Origin: Streptomyces sp. NBRC 110035
Lineage (GTDB): Bacteria; Actinomycetota; Actinomycetes; Streptomycetales; Streptomycetaceae
DNA: 64,000 nucleotides
Direction of reading: 5' to 3'
Assembly (NCBI RefSeq): GCF_000829695.1
Contig: NZ_BBNN01000037.1
Span: 85,147 to 149,146 of the forward strand
The notes under the pieces were generated by a model that worked only from the letters and a program-made list of their open reading frames with translations, made no database searches and was not told the DNA's origin. Below, piece after piece: positions 39,851 through 48,417 of the stretch. Position numbers and translations under genes: made by a program. Numbering within the stretch: position 1 is the stretch's first letter; each line of letters starts with the position of its first letter.

Positions 39851-40399
39851 TCAGATCGTGAGCAGTGCCTCCAGCGGAGCGCCGGCCAGGGCCGGTTCCA
39901 CGCGTGCCCGGCCACCCAGGAAACCGAGCTCCATGAGCACGGCCAGGCCCACGACCTCGGCGCCCGCCCTACGGATGAGCTGGACCGACGCCTCGGCGGT
40001 GCCGCCGGTGGCGAGCACGTCGTCGATCACCAGGACGCGGTCGCCGGCGGCGAGGTCCTCGGCGTGCACCTCGATCTCGGCGGAGCCGTACTCCAGGTCG
40101 TACGCCTGGCTGAGCGTGGCTCCGGGGAGCTTGCCCGCCTTGCGTACGGGGATGAAGCCCAGGCCGGCGCGGACGGCGACCGGGGCACCGAGGATGAAAC
40201 CGCGGGCCTCCAGGCCGACGACCTTGGTGGCGCCGGTGCGTCCGGCGATCTCGGCGAGGGCGTCGCTGAGGGCGCCGAACGCCGCCGGGTCGGCCAGGAG
40301 CGGGGTGATGTCCTTGAACATCACGCCCGGCTCCGGGTAGTCCGCCACGTCCCGGATGCGGCTCAGCAGCAGTGCGGAGACATCGGTGAGTTCGGTCAT
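39851..40399 (-). CDS. apt: Adenine phosphoribosyltransferase
   Basis: Salvages adenine to AMP using PRPP. 182 residues. PRPP motif RVLVIDDVLATGGTAEA and the adenine-site region EARGFILGAPVAV. The ATG at 40397-40399 overlaps the secF stop as ATGA. Confidence 0.97.
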   Translation of the reverse strand: MTELTDVSALLLSRIRDVADYPEPGVMFKDITPLLADPAAFGALSDALAEIAGRTGATKVVGLEARGFILGAPVAVRAGLGFIPVRKAGKLPGATLSQAYDLEYGSAEIEVHAEDLAAGDRVLVIDDVLATGGTAEASVQLIRRAGAEVVGLAVLMELGFLGGRARVEPALAGAPLEALLTI

Positions 40400-41517
40400 C
40401 GGCGCTTTCCCGAAGGTCGGCCGCGGCCGTGGCCGCGGGAGGCGGACTGGTCGCGGGGGCCGACGACTGCGGCAGCCGCGTCGTCCGGCCCGTCGTCGTG
40501 GCCGTCGCCGGGTACCCGGACCCGACTCGGCCCGTCGTCCGTTCCGGTGCCCTGGGCGCGCTTGGCCAGGACGCGCTTCTTCAGGGACTTCATCGACGGC
40601 TCGAGTTCCTTGAGGTCGGCGACGAGCGGGGTGGCGATGAAGATCGACGAGTAGGCGCCGGCGGCGAGGCCGACGAACAGGGACAGCGAGATGTCGTTCA
40701 GCATGCCGGCGCCGAGGACACCGCCACCGATGAACAGCAGGCCCGCCACCGGCAGCAGCGCGACCACCGTGGTGTTGACGGAACGGACCAGGGTGCCGTT
40801 GATGGAGCGGTTGGCGATCTCGCTGTAGGTCCAGCGGGACTGCTTGGTGATGTCCTTGGTCTGTTCCTTGAGGCTGTCGAACACCACGACCGTGTCGTAG
40901 AGCGAATAGCCGAGGATGGTCAGCAGACCGATCACCGTGCCCGGTGTGACCTCGAAGCCCACGAGGGCGTAGACGCCGACGGTGATGGTGATGTCGTGGA
41001 TCAGCGCGATGAACGCGGCGAGGGCCATGCGCCACTCGAAGGCGATCGCCAGATAGATCACGACCAGGACCAGGAAGATGCCGAGGCCCTGCCAGGCCTT
41101 GTTGGCGATCTGTTCGCCCCAGCTGGGTCCGACCAGGTCGGCGTTGATCTGCTCCGCCTCGACGCCCAGGTCCTCGGAGAGCGCCGTCTTGATCCTGTCC
41201 GAGGTGCTGGTGTCGATGGCCGCGATCTGGATGCGCAGGCTGCCGTCACCGAGCTTCTGGACGATGGCGTCGTGGCCGGAGGCCTCTTCCGCGTACTCCT
41301 CGGCCTGGGAGACCGAGGCGCTCATGTTCTTCGGGGTGGTGAAGACCGCCCCGCCCTGGAACTCGATGCCCATGTGCAGGCCGCGTACCGCCAGGCCGGC
41401 GATGGCCAGGACGGTGATCAGGATGGAGACGCCGTACCAGAGCTTGCGGTTCTTGATGAAGTCGTAGCCGACCTCACCGTGGTGCAGCCGGGCGCCGAGC
41501 TGTCCGAGCTTCGACAT
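40396..41517 (-). CDS. secF: Protein translocase subunit SecF
   Basis: Membrane partner of SecD that drives late protein export with the proton gradient. 373 residues. First helix at about residues 29-48, an extracytoplasmic domain (GIEFQGGAVFTT), then a five-helix bundle with YSLYDTVVVFDSLKEQTKD. The cytoplasmic C-terminal tail is rich in Asp, Gly, Pro and Arg. ATG 41517 lies 3 bases after the secD stop. Confidence 0.97.
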   Translation of the reverse strand: MSKLGQLGARLHHGEVGYDFIKNRKLWYGVSILITVLAIAGLAVRGLHMGIEFQGGAVFTTPKNMSASVSQAEEYAEEASGHDAIVQKLGDGSLRIQIAAIDTSTSDRIKTALSEDLGVEAEQINADLVGPSWGEQIANKAWQGLGIFLVLVVIYLAIAFEWRMALAAFIALIHDITITVGVYALVGFEVTPGTVIGLLTILGYSLYDTVVVFDSLKEQTKDITKQSRWTYSEIANRSINGTLVRSVNTTVVALLPVAGLLFIGGGVLGAGMLNDISLSLFVGLAAGAYSSIFIATPLVADLKELEPSMKSLKKRVLAKRAQGTGTDDGPSRVRVPGDGHDDGPDDAAAAVVGPRDQSASRGHGRGRPSGKRR

Positions 41518-41520
41518 CTC

Positions 41521-43320
41521 TCACGCCTCCTTCGTCTGGGCGGGGGCGGAGTGGCGTCGGGTGCGGCGGATCGGGGGCTTCGCCCCGAGCGCCTTCGGGT
41601 CCAGGCCCGACCACTTGTGGCCGCCGGCGAAGAACTTCCGGCGGGCCATCAGGGTCAGGAGCGGCTTGGTGAACAGGAACACCACCACGACGTCGAGCAG
41701 CGTGGTCAGGCCGAGCGTGAACGCGAAGCCCTGGACCTTGCCGACGGAGACGACGAAGAGCACCGCGGCGGCGAGGAAGGACACGAAGTCGGAGACCAGG
41801 ATGGTGCGTCGGGCGCGCGGCCAGGCACGCTCCACGGCGGTGCGCAGGACGCGTCCCTCGCGGATCTCGTCCCGCACCCGTTCGAAGTACACGATGAACG
41901 AGTCCGCCGTGATGCCGATCGCGACGATGGCGCCGCAGACGGCCGGCAGGTTCAGCGCGAAGCCGATGGTCGGGCCGAGCAGCGCCATGATCACGTAGGT
42001 GAGGGAGGCGGACACCAGCAGCGAGATGATGGCGATGAACGACAGACCGCGGTAGTAGAGCAGCAGGTACAGGACGACCAGGGCGATGCCGATCGCGCCG
42101 GCGATCAGGCCGGCCTCGAGCTGCTCGCCGCCGAGCGCGGCGGTGACGGTGGTGACGCTGTCCTCGCGGAACGTCAGCGGCAGGGCGCCGTAGGACAGCA
42201 TGTTGGCGAGTTCCTCGGACGACTTCTGGGTGAAGTTGCCGGAGATCTCCGCGTTGCCGCCGGTGAGGGCCTGGCTGACGTACGGGTCGGAGACGACCTC
42301 GTTGTCCAGGACGATGGCGAACTGGTTCTGCGGGGACGGGTTCTGGGCGAGCCGGCCGGTGACGTCGGCGAACTTCTTGCTGCCCTCGTCCGTGAAGTCC
42401 ATGGTGACGGTCCAGCCGGCACCGGTCTGCGTGTTGAGGATCGCCTGGGCGTCGTCGACGTCCGTGCCGTCGACGGCGGCGGGGCCGAGGATGTACTTCT
42501 GCCACTGGCCCTGGGAGTTCTGGCCGCAGGCCACGGTCGAGTCGGTGGCCTTGGTGCCGTCCCCGGCGGTGGCGCGGACGCTCGCCTTGGTGCAGTCGAG
42601 CGCGGCGTACTGGGCCTGGAGCTCGTTGTCGGTCTCGGCGGCGCCGTCCGCCGCGGGTGCGGAGGGGCCGGTCCCGGCCTCGGCCGGACCACTGGCGGTC
42701 GCGGACGGGGTGGGGTCGGCCTTCAGGGCCTCGGTGACCGCACGGCCCTGGGTGGTGGCGCTCGCCGACGGGCTGGTGGAGGCGGACGGAGACCCCTCGT
42801 CGGTGGTCCCGTCCGCGGCCTCCTCGCTCGCGCCGTCGGTGGCCTTGTCCCCCTCGGTGTCCTCGGCGGATGTGTCACCGGTGGCGCTCGGCGTGGGAGC
42901 GGCACCGCCCGCGGCGAGCTCGGTGGCGACGACCGGACGGAAGTAGAGCTTGGCGGTGGTGCCGACCTGTTCCCGGGCCTGTTCGGAGTTGGTGCCCTTG
43001 GGGATGTTGACGATGATGTTGCGGTCGCCCTGCGTCTGGACCTCGGCCTCGGAGACACCGAGGCCGTTGACGCGACGCTCCATGATGGAGACCGCGGTCG
43101 CCATGTTGGTCGGGTTGATCGCGGATTCCTGGCCGGCCTCGGGGACGGCCGCCAGCGTGATGCTGGTGCCGCCGGCGAGGTCGATGCCCAGACGCGGAGT
43201 GGTGTGCCCCGAGGCGAACATTCCCCCGGTGAGCGCCACGATGGCGATCAGGATCAGGGCCAGCGAGCGCCACGGTTTGCTCGTGGCGCTCGCGTTGCGT
43301 CCCTTTTTGAGTGCTGCCAC
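41521..43320 (-). CDS. secD: Protein translocase subunit SecD
   Basis: 599 residues from the GTG at 43318-43320. First transmembrane helix about 17-36, then P1 head region with GIDLAGGTSITL. The C-terminal five-helix RND-like bundle contains the conserved VCGAIVAIGITADSFIVYFER. Residues 136-232 form a low-complexity insert of Ala, Ser, Thr, Pro, Gly and acidic residues within the extracytoplasmic domain, making the protein longer than usual. The in-frame stretch upstream of the GTG is not family-like. Part of yajC-secD-secF-apt. Confidence 0.96.
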   Translation of the reverse strand: MAALKKGRNASATSKPWRSLALILIAIVALTGGMFASGHTTPRLGIDLAGGTSITLAAVPEAGQESAINPTNMATAVSIMERRVNGLGVSEAEVQTQGDRNIIVNIPKGTNSEQAREQVGTTAKLYFRPVVATELAAGGAAPTPSATGDTSAEDTEGDKATDGASEEAADGTTDEGSPSASTSPSASATTQGRAVTEALKADPTPSATASGPAEAGTGPSAPAADGAAETDNELQAQYAALDCTKASVRATAGDGTKATDSTVACGQNSQGQWQKYILGPAAVDGTDVDDAQAILNTQTGAGWTVTMDFTDEGSKKFADVTGRLAQNPSPQNQFAIVLDNEVVSDPYVSQALTGGNAEISGNFTQKSSEELANMLSYGALPLTFREDSVTTVTAALGGEQLEAGLIAGAIGIALVVLYLLLYYRGLSFIAIISLLVSASLTYVIMALLGPTIGFALNLPAVCGAIVAIGITADSFIVYFERVRDEIREGRVLRTAVERAWPRARRTILVSDFVSFLAAAVLFVVSVGKVQGFAFTLGLTTLLDVVVVFLFTKPLLTLMARRKFFAGGHKWSGLDPKALGAKPPIRRTRRHSAPAQTKEA

Positions 43321-43408
43321 CTTCTCGTACTCCCTCTCGGGCCGCCTCGCACTCGGTCGAAGGGCGGGCGGCCATGACATGGTCTCGGGGTGTCGCGCGA
43401 GCTGGGCA

Positions 43409-43452
43409 TGTCCCGGGGCGCGCGGGCCGTGCTGCCCGCGCACCCCGGGACA
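43409..43452 (-). terminator. Hairpin between yajC and secD
   Basis: 18-bp stem (43409-43426 with 43435-43452) with one position that pairs as G-U on the minus-strand RNA, 3 bases past the yajC stop. It may attenuate transcription into secD or stabilise mRNA ends. Confidence 0.75.
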
Positions 43453-43455
43453 CGA

Positions 43456-43977
43456 CTACTTCGCCTCGGAACCGCCGTCGGACTTCTTCGCCTGCTCGTC
43501 CGTCTTCGCCTTGTCCGCGGCGTCGGCGGGCTCTGCGTCGGCGGTGTCGGCGGGCGCTTCGGCCGTGCCGGCCGTGTCCTTCTTGCCGAAATCGACCGGT
43601 GCGTCGTCGGAGGCGGAGGCGGCGGAGTCGTCGGGCTCGGTGAGGGAGGAGGCGTCGTCGGGGACACCATCGGCGTCGGACTTCAGGTCGTGCTCGATGC
43701 CGTGAACGATGCGGTTGTACTCGTCGTCGGTCAGGACGGCACCGATGGAGTTCTTCGCGAACAGCAGCTCCACGCCGGGGCCGGCGTCGAGGAGAACCGT
43801 GTCGTCACCGACCTCCTTCACCGTGGCGTACATGCCCCCGATCGTGCGGACACCGGAACCCGGCTGCATCTGGTTCCGCATGTCGATGGCCTGCTGCTGC
43901 TTCTTCTTGGCCGACCGGGTCATCAGGAACATGGCCCCGATGAGCACAATGAACGGGAGGAGGGTCAGGAGACTCAC
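43456..43977 (-). CDS. yajC: Preprotein translocase subunit YajC
   Basis: Single-pass accessory subunit of SecDF. 173 residues from the GTG at 43975-43977 (MSLLTLLPFIVLIGAMFLM, transmembrane), then the conserved TRSAKKKQQQAIDMRNQMQPG and GGMYATVKEVGDDTVLLD. The C-terminal ~70 residues are a highly acidic Asp/Ala/Ser tail, probably disordered. The upstream region to ruvB (164 bases) shows nothing recognisable. Confidence 0.94.
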   Translation of the reverse strand: MSLLTLLPFIVLIGAMFLMTRSAKKKQQQAIDMRNQMQPGSGVRTIGGMYATVKEVGDDTVLLDAGPGVELLFAKNSIGAVLTDDEYNRIVHGIEHDLKSDADGVPDDASSLTEPDDSAASASDDAPVDFGKKDTAGTAEAPADTADAEPADAADKAKTDEQAKKSDGGSEAK

Positions 43978-44141
43978 GGGTCGGACTTCCTTCACACGAC
44001 CGCGATGGTGAACGGCCTGATGGTTGGGGGTATGTGATGCCGCCGACAAGGGTGGCACCGGCGGAGTCTAGGCGAGTTGGCGCGCAGGGAACAACGCTCA
44101 GCATGGCACCGGGGTTCCTGGCGTGGCCAGTGCCGTCCGCC

Positions 44142-45212
44142 TCACGCCCCGAACAGGTCCCGTTGTCCGTTTCCGGCGGCCCGGGAGCCGGGCGGGGCAA
44201 GGCCGAGATGCGCCCAGGCAGCCGGCGTGGCGACCCGGCCGCGCGGGGTACGGGCGAGCAGCCCCTCCCGTACGAGGAAGGGTTCGGCGACCTCCTCGAC
44301 GGTCTCCCGTTCCTCCCCCACCGCGACGGCGAGCGTGGACAGGCCGACGGGGCCGCCGCCGAACAGCTTGAGCAGGGCCTCCAGCACCGCCCGGTCGAGC
44401 CGGTCGAGGCCGCGGGCGTCGACCTCGTAGACCGCGAGGGCCGCCTCGGCGATCTCCCTGGTGATCCGCCCGTCGGCCTTGACCTGCGCGTAGTCGCGCA
44501 CGCGGCGCAGCAGGCGGTTGGCGATGCGGGGCGTGCCGCGCGACCGGCCGGCGATCTCGGCGGCGCCGTCGTCCTCCATCCCCACGTCCAGGAGGCTCGC
44601 CGAGCGGTGGACGACCCGCTCCAGCTCGGTGGGCTCGTAGAACTCCATGTGCGCGGTGAAGCCGAAGCGGTCACGCAGCGGGGGCGGCAGCAGGCCCGCC
44701 CGGGTGGTGGCGCCGACCAGGGTGAAGGGCGGCAGTTCGAGGGGGATGGCGGTGGCGCCGGGGCCCTTGCCGACGATGACGTCGACGCGGAAGTCCTCCA
44801 TCGCCATGTAGAGCATCTCCTCGGCGGGCCGGGACATGCGGTGGATCTCGTCGAGGAAGAGGACCTCGCCCTCCTGGAGGGAGGACAGGATCGCGGCGAG
44901 GTCGCCGGCGTGCTGGATGGCCGGTCCCGAGGTGATGCGGAGGGGGGCTTCCATCTCGGCCGCGATGATCATGGAGAGGGTGGTCTTGCCGAGGCCGGGG
45001 GCGCCGGAGAGCAGCACGTGGTCGGCGGTGGCGCCGCGCGCGCGTGCGGCGCGCAGCACGAGGTCGAGCTGCTCACGGACCTTCTCCTGGCCGATGAACT
45101 CGTCCAGGTCCTTGGGCCGCAGGGCGGCCTCGACGGCCTGGTCCTCCCCGTCGGCGACGGATCCCACCAGCCGCTCGGCGGCCGTGGGGTCGGTCGTGTC
45201 GTCCCAGTTCAC
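44142..45212 (-). CDS. ruvB: Holliday junction branch migration ATPase RuvB
   Basis: Hexameric AAA+ motor for branch migration with RuvA. 356 residues. Walker A GAPGLGKTT, Walker B LFLDEIHRM, sensor region LVGATTRAGLLPPPLRDRFG, and a C-terminal winged helix (LGLAPPG). It starts at the GTG at 45210-45212. It is separated from ruvA by 276 bases that include the dispersed repeat copy A. Confidence 0.97.
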   Translation of the reverse strand: MNWDDTTDPTAAERLVGSVADGEDQAVEAALRPKDLDEFIGQEKVREQLDLVLRAARARGATADHVLLSGAPGLGKTTLSMIIAAEMEAPLRITSGPAIQHAGDLAAILSSLQEGEVLFLDEIHRMSRPAEEMLYMAMEDFRVDVIVGKGPGATAIPLELPPFTLVGATTRAGLLPPPLRDRFGFTAHMEFYEPTELERVVHRSASLLDVGMEDDGAAEIAGRSRGTPRIANRLLRRVRDYAQVKADGRITREIAEAALAVYEVDARGLDRLDRAVLEALLKLFGGGPVGLSTLAVAVGEERETVEEVAEPFLVREGLLARTPRGRVATPAAWAHLGLAPPGSRAAGNGQRDLFGA

Positions 45213-45370
45213 TGAAGTCTCCTAGCCGGGCGGGGCGGCGGGCGGTACGAGGGATGGGGATACGGAGCTTGCGGGGGCAGCGGGGGCCAGGGGGTGTCTG
45301 ACACATGCCCGCGGCGTCACGACGCCCGGCACGCACGCTCGCCGCGTCGCCGAAACGCCCCCGTGGCTCC

Positions 45371-45413
45371 TCCCCCCGCTCTCGGCTTCGCCCGAGCGGG
45401 GGGACCCCCGTCG
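45371..45413 (+). repeat. Dispersed palindromic repeat between ruvA and ruvB (copy A)
   Basis: A 43-base imperfect palindrome with CCCCCC/GGGGGG arms around GCTCTCGGCTTCGCCCGAGC. It aligns with 39423-39464 over its whole length with a handful of changes. No gene was seen in the surrounding 45213-45488 spacer. Confidence 0.7.
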
Positions 45414-45488
45414 AGGACGCCCCGGCGCCTTGCGATCGCACGTGCCGGGCGCCGCTCCTTCTCCCGCGCTCATGTGTTCAGACATCCC

Positions 45489-46094
45489 CTAGCGGGCGCG
45501 GTTCAGGGTCTGCAGGGCCGCCCGCAGCAGCGCGCCCACCTGGGGTGTGCCCTCGGCCGCCTCGGCCTGGGGGGTGACGGCGGCGACCGCTTCCTCGGCC
45601 TCGCGCGTCGCGTAGCCGAGGCCGATCAGGGCGGCGTGCAGCTGGTCGCGCCAGCCCGCGGCGGCGGGGCTCGCCGCGTCCGCCGCGCCCGCCGGCGCGC
45701 CGAGGCGGTCCTTCAGCTCCAGAAGCAGCTTCTGGGCACCCTTCTTGCCGATGCCGGGGACGGCGGTGAGCGCCTTCTCGTCGGCGGTCGCGACGGCCCG
45801 GCGCAGCGCGTCCGGGGGGTGCACGGCCAGCATGGCCTGGGCGAGGCGGGGGCCGACACCGCTGGCGGTCTGCAGCAGGACGAAGGTCTGCCGCTCGTCG
45901 TCGTCCGCGAAGCCGTAGAGGGTGAGCGAGTCCTCGCGCACGACGAGGGAGGTGGCGAGCCGGGCCGTCTGGCCGACGCGCAGCGTGGAGAGCGTGTTCG
46001 GCGTGCACTGGACGGCCATGCCGACACCGCCGACCTCGACGACCGCGACGTCGGGTGCGAGTGCGGCGACGGTGCCGCTGACGAAGGCGATCAT
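45489..46094 (-). CDS. ruvA: Holliday junction DNA helicase subunit RuvA
   Basis: Binds four-way junctions and loads RuvB. 201 residues. N-terminal OB fold (MIAFVSGTVAAL), two helix-hairpin-helix motifs (LLQTASGVGPRLAQAML and LTAVPGIGKKGAQKLLLEL), and the C-terminal RuvB-binding domain after a Gly/Ala linker. The ATG at 46092-46094 overlaps the ruvC stop as ATGA. Confidence 0.97.
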   Translation of the reverse strand: MIAFVSGTVAALAPDVAVVEVGGVGMAVQCTPNTLSTLRVGQTARLATSLVVREDSLTLYGFADDDERQTFVLLQTASGVGPRLAQAMLAVHPPDALRRAVATADEKALTAVPGIGKKGAQKLLLELKDRLGAPAGAADAASPAAAGWRDQLHAALIGLGYATREAEEAVAAVTPQAEAAEGTPQVGALLRAALQTLNRAR

Positions 46095-46729
46095 GCGGTG
46101 CGCCCCTTCAATGGGTCGGGCGATGGGCTGGGTGACGGGTGCGGTGCTGTGGATGTTCTCGGGCCGGACGCCCTCGATGCGGCCGTGCGCGCGGCAGGCG
46201 TGCGCGGGGCGGTGCGCGAGGCGTGCAGGGCGGCGGCCTGCTGGAGCCGGTTCTGCGCGGGGGCCCGCCAGATGTGGCAGATGGCGAGGGCGAGGGCGTC
46301 GGCCGCGTCGGCGGGCTTCGGAGGCGCGTCGAGCCGCAGCAGGCGGGTGACCATCGCACCGACCTGGGCCTTGTCCGCACGCCCGGAACCGGTCACGGCC
46401 GCCTTGACCTCGCTCGGGGTGTACAGGGCGACCGGGATCCCGCGGCGGGAGGCGCACAGCAGGGCGACGGCGCTCGCCTGGGCGGTGCCCATCACCGTAC
46501 GGACGTTGTGCTGGCTGAAGACGCGCTCGACGGCGACGAACTCCGGCCGGTGTTCGTCCAGCCACCGCTCGAGGCCCTGTTCGACGGCGACGAGACGGTG
46601 CCCGAGGTCGGCGTCGGCGGACGTGCGCACGACACCCACGCCGAGCATGGTCAACGGCCGCCCGGCGACCCCTTCGACCACCCCGACACCGCATCTCGTC
46701 AGTCCCGGGTCCACCCCCAGCACGCGCAC
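46091..46729 (-). CDS. ruvC: Crossover junction endodeoxyribonuclease RuvC
   Basis: Resolves Holliday junctions. 212 residues from the GTG at 46727-46729, with AAGGGG upstream. Catalytic acidic residues lie in LGVDPGLTRCG, FVAVERVFSQHN and DAADALALAICH. A Ser/Thr/Pro/Arg-rich tail of about 35 residues extends beyond the usual end. The frame is open upstream but without similarity. I saw no LexA box in the 200 bases upstream. Confidence 0.96.
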   Translation of the reverse strand: MRVLGVDPGLTRCGVGVVEGVAGRPLTMLGVGVVRTSADADLGHRLVAVEQGLERWLDEHRPEFVAVERVFSQHNVRTVMGTAQASAVALLCASRRGIPVALYTPSEVKAAVTGSGRADKAQVGAMVTRLLRLDAPPKPADAADALALAICHIWRAPAQNRLQQAAALHASRTAPRTPAARTAASRASGPRTSTAPHPSPSPSPDPLKGRTA

Positions 46730-46874
46730 CCTGCACCCCTTTTCGCGGCTGCCCCGCCGCCGCTCTCGCGGACCTGGTTGATCGCCGTCGGGGTTCCTCA
46801 ATCGATGGTTGCGGTCCGGCGGACGGTGATCCTTGGCGTGTGCCAGGCTAACGGCTGCCACTGACAGGAGCGGC

Positions 46875-46904
46875 GGGCCGGTGGGGACGTGTCCCCACCG
46901 GCCC
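46875..46904 (-). terminator. yebC terminator hairpin
   Basis: Inverted repeat of 14 bp (46875-46888 with 46891-46904), 27 bases past the yebC stop. Confidence 0.82.
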
Positions 46905-46931
46905 GTCGGCATCCTCGTGCACGCGGCGGTG

Positions 46932-47684
46932 CTACGCCTCGACCTTCTCCATGACCTCGTCGCTCACGTCGAAGTTGGCGAAGACGTTCTGCACGTCGTC
47001 GCTGTCCTCCAGTACGTCGATGAGCTTGAAGATCTTCTTGGCGCCCTCCTCGTCCAGCTCGACCTGCATGGTCGGGACGAAGTTGGCCTCGGCGGAGTCG
47101 TAGTCGATCCCGGCGTCCTGCAGAGCGGTGCGGACCTCGACCAGGTCGGTGGCCTCGCTGAGCACCTCGAAGGACTCGCCGAGGTCGTTGACCTCCTCGG
47201 CGCCCGCGTCCAGGACGGCGGCCAGGACGTCGTCCTCGGTCAGCTCGCCCTTGGGAACGATGACGACACCCTTGCGGTTGAACAGGTACGACACCGAGCC
47301 CGGGTCGGCCATCGAGCCGCCGTTGCGGGTCATCGCGACGCGCACGTCGGAGGCCGCGCGGTTGCGGTTGTCGGTGAGGCACTCGATGAGCACCGCGACG
47401 CCGTTCGGACCGTAGCCCTCGTACATGATCGTCTCGTAGTCGGCGCCACCGGCCTCGAGACCGCCGCCGCGCTTGATGGCGGAGTCGATGTTCTTGTTCG
47501 GCACCGACTGCTTCTTGGCCTTCTGGACGGCGTCGTAGAGGGTCGGGTTGCCCTCCAGATCGACACCGCCCATCCGCGCGGCGACCTCGATGTTCTTGAT
47601 CAGCTTCGCGAAGAGTTTGCCGCGCTTGGCGTCGATCACGGCCTTCTTGTGCTTCGTCGTGGCCCATTTAGAGTGGCCGGACAT
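46932..47684 (-). CDS. yebC: YebC/PmpR family transcriptional or translational regulator
   Basis: 250 residues beginning MSGHSKWATTKHKKAVIDAKRGKLF, the DUF28/YebC signature. The middle contains GYGPNGVAVLIECLTDNRNR. Members of this family bind DNA as regulators or relieve ribosome stalling at prolines. It starts at ATG 47684. Its place between pdxT and ruvC is conserved in actinobacteria. Confidence 0.96.
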   Translation of the reverse strand: MSGHSKWATTKHKKAVIDAKRGKLFAKLIKNIEVAARMGGVDLEGNPTLYDAVQKAKKQSVPNKNIDSAIKRGGGLEAGGADYETIMYEGYGPNGVAVLIECLTDNRNRAASDVRVAMTRNGGSMADPGSVSYLFNRKGVVIVPKGELTEDDVLAAVLDAGAEEVNDLGESFEVLSEATDLVEVRTALQDAGIDYDSAEANFVPTMQVELDEEGAKKIFKLIDVLEDSDDVQNVFANFDVSDEVMEKVEA

Positions 47685-47743
47685 CTGCCTGTCTCCTTCG
47701 CGTAACCCATCTCTGCAACGAACGCAGGAATCCTACAAGGGCC

Positions 47744-47798
47744 CGGTCCGACATTTCCCGTCGTCCGCCCGCCGGGGCGGGTGGACGACGTCGGACCG
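47744..47798 (-). terminator. pdxT terminator hairpin
   Basis: Two-tier hairpin: outer 9-bp stem (47744-47752 with 47790-47798) and an inner ~14-bp GC stem with one G-U, 4 bases past the pdxT stop. Confidence 0.82.
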
Positions 47799-47802
47799 CG
47801 CG

Positions 47803-48408
47803 CTACGGGGAGCCGGCCGCCCCGTGTCCGCGCACCATGTCGACGAACAGACCGTGCACCCGGTGGTCGCCTGTCAGTTCCGGGTGGAACGACGTGGCCA
47901 GCGCGTTGCCCTGGCGGACGGCGACGATGTGACCGTCGTGCTCGGCGATCACCTCCGCGCCGGCGCCGACGGACTCGACCCAGGGAGCGCGGATGAAGAC
48001 CCCGTGCACGGGGCCGCCCGCGATGCCCCGGACGTCGACCGCCGCCTCGAACGACTCGTTCTGCCGCCCGAACGCGTTGCGGCGCACGATCATGTCGACG
48101 CCGCCCACGGTCTCCTGACCGGAGCGCGGGTCGAGGATCTTGTCGGCGAGCAGGATCATCCCGGCGCACGTTCCGTAGACCGGCATGCCGCCGCGCACAC
48201 GTGCGCGCAGAGGCCCCATCAGGCCGAACAGGACGGCAAGCTTGGAGATGGTGGTGGACTCGCCGCCGGGAAGGACCAGGCCGTCGACCTCCGCGAGTTC
48301 CTCCGGGCGCCGCACCGGCCTGGCGACGGCGCCGGCCGCGGCCAGGGCGACGAGGTGCTCCCGTACGTCGCCCTGGAGGGCCAGGACACCGATGACGCTG
48401 TCGCTCAT
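47803..48408 (-). CDS. pdxT: Pyridoxal 5'-phosphate synthase glutaminase subunit PdxT
   Basis: Supplies ammonia to PdxS. 201 residues. Class I glutaminase triad: Cys in VYGTCAGMILLA, His and Glu in TSFHPELTGD. The oxyanion stretch LVLPGGESTT is present. It starts at ATG 48408, 9 bases after the pdxS stop. Confidence 0.97.
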   Translation of the reverse strand: MSDSVIGVLALQGDVREHLVALAAAGAVARPVRRPEELAEVDGLVLPGGESTTISKLAVLFGLMGPLRARVRGGMPVYGTCAGMILLADKILDPRSGQETVGGVDMIVRRNAFGRQNESFEAAVDVRGIAGGPVHGVFIRAPWVESVGAGAEVIAEHDGHIVAVRQGNALATSFHPELTGDHRVHGLFVDMVRGHGAAGSP

Positions 48409-48417
48409 GCCCCGGGC

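Noticed and set aside
46730..46931. LexA (SOS) box upstream of ruvC
   Set aside because: No GAAC-N4-GTTC-type palindrome was found.
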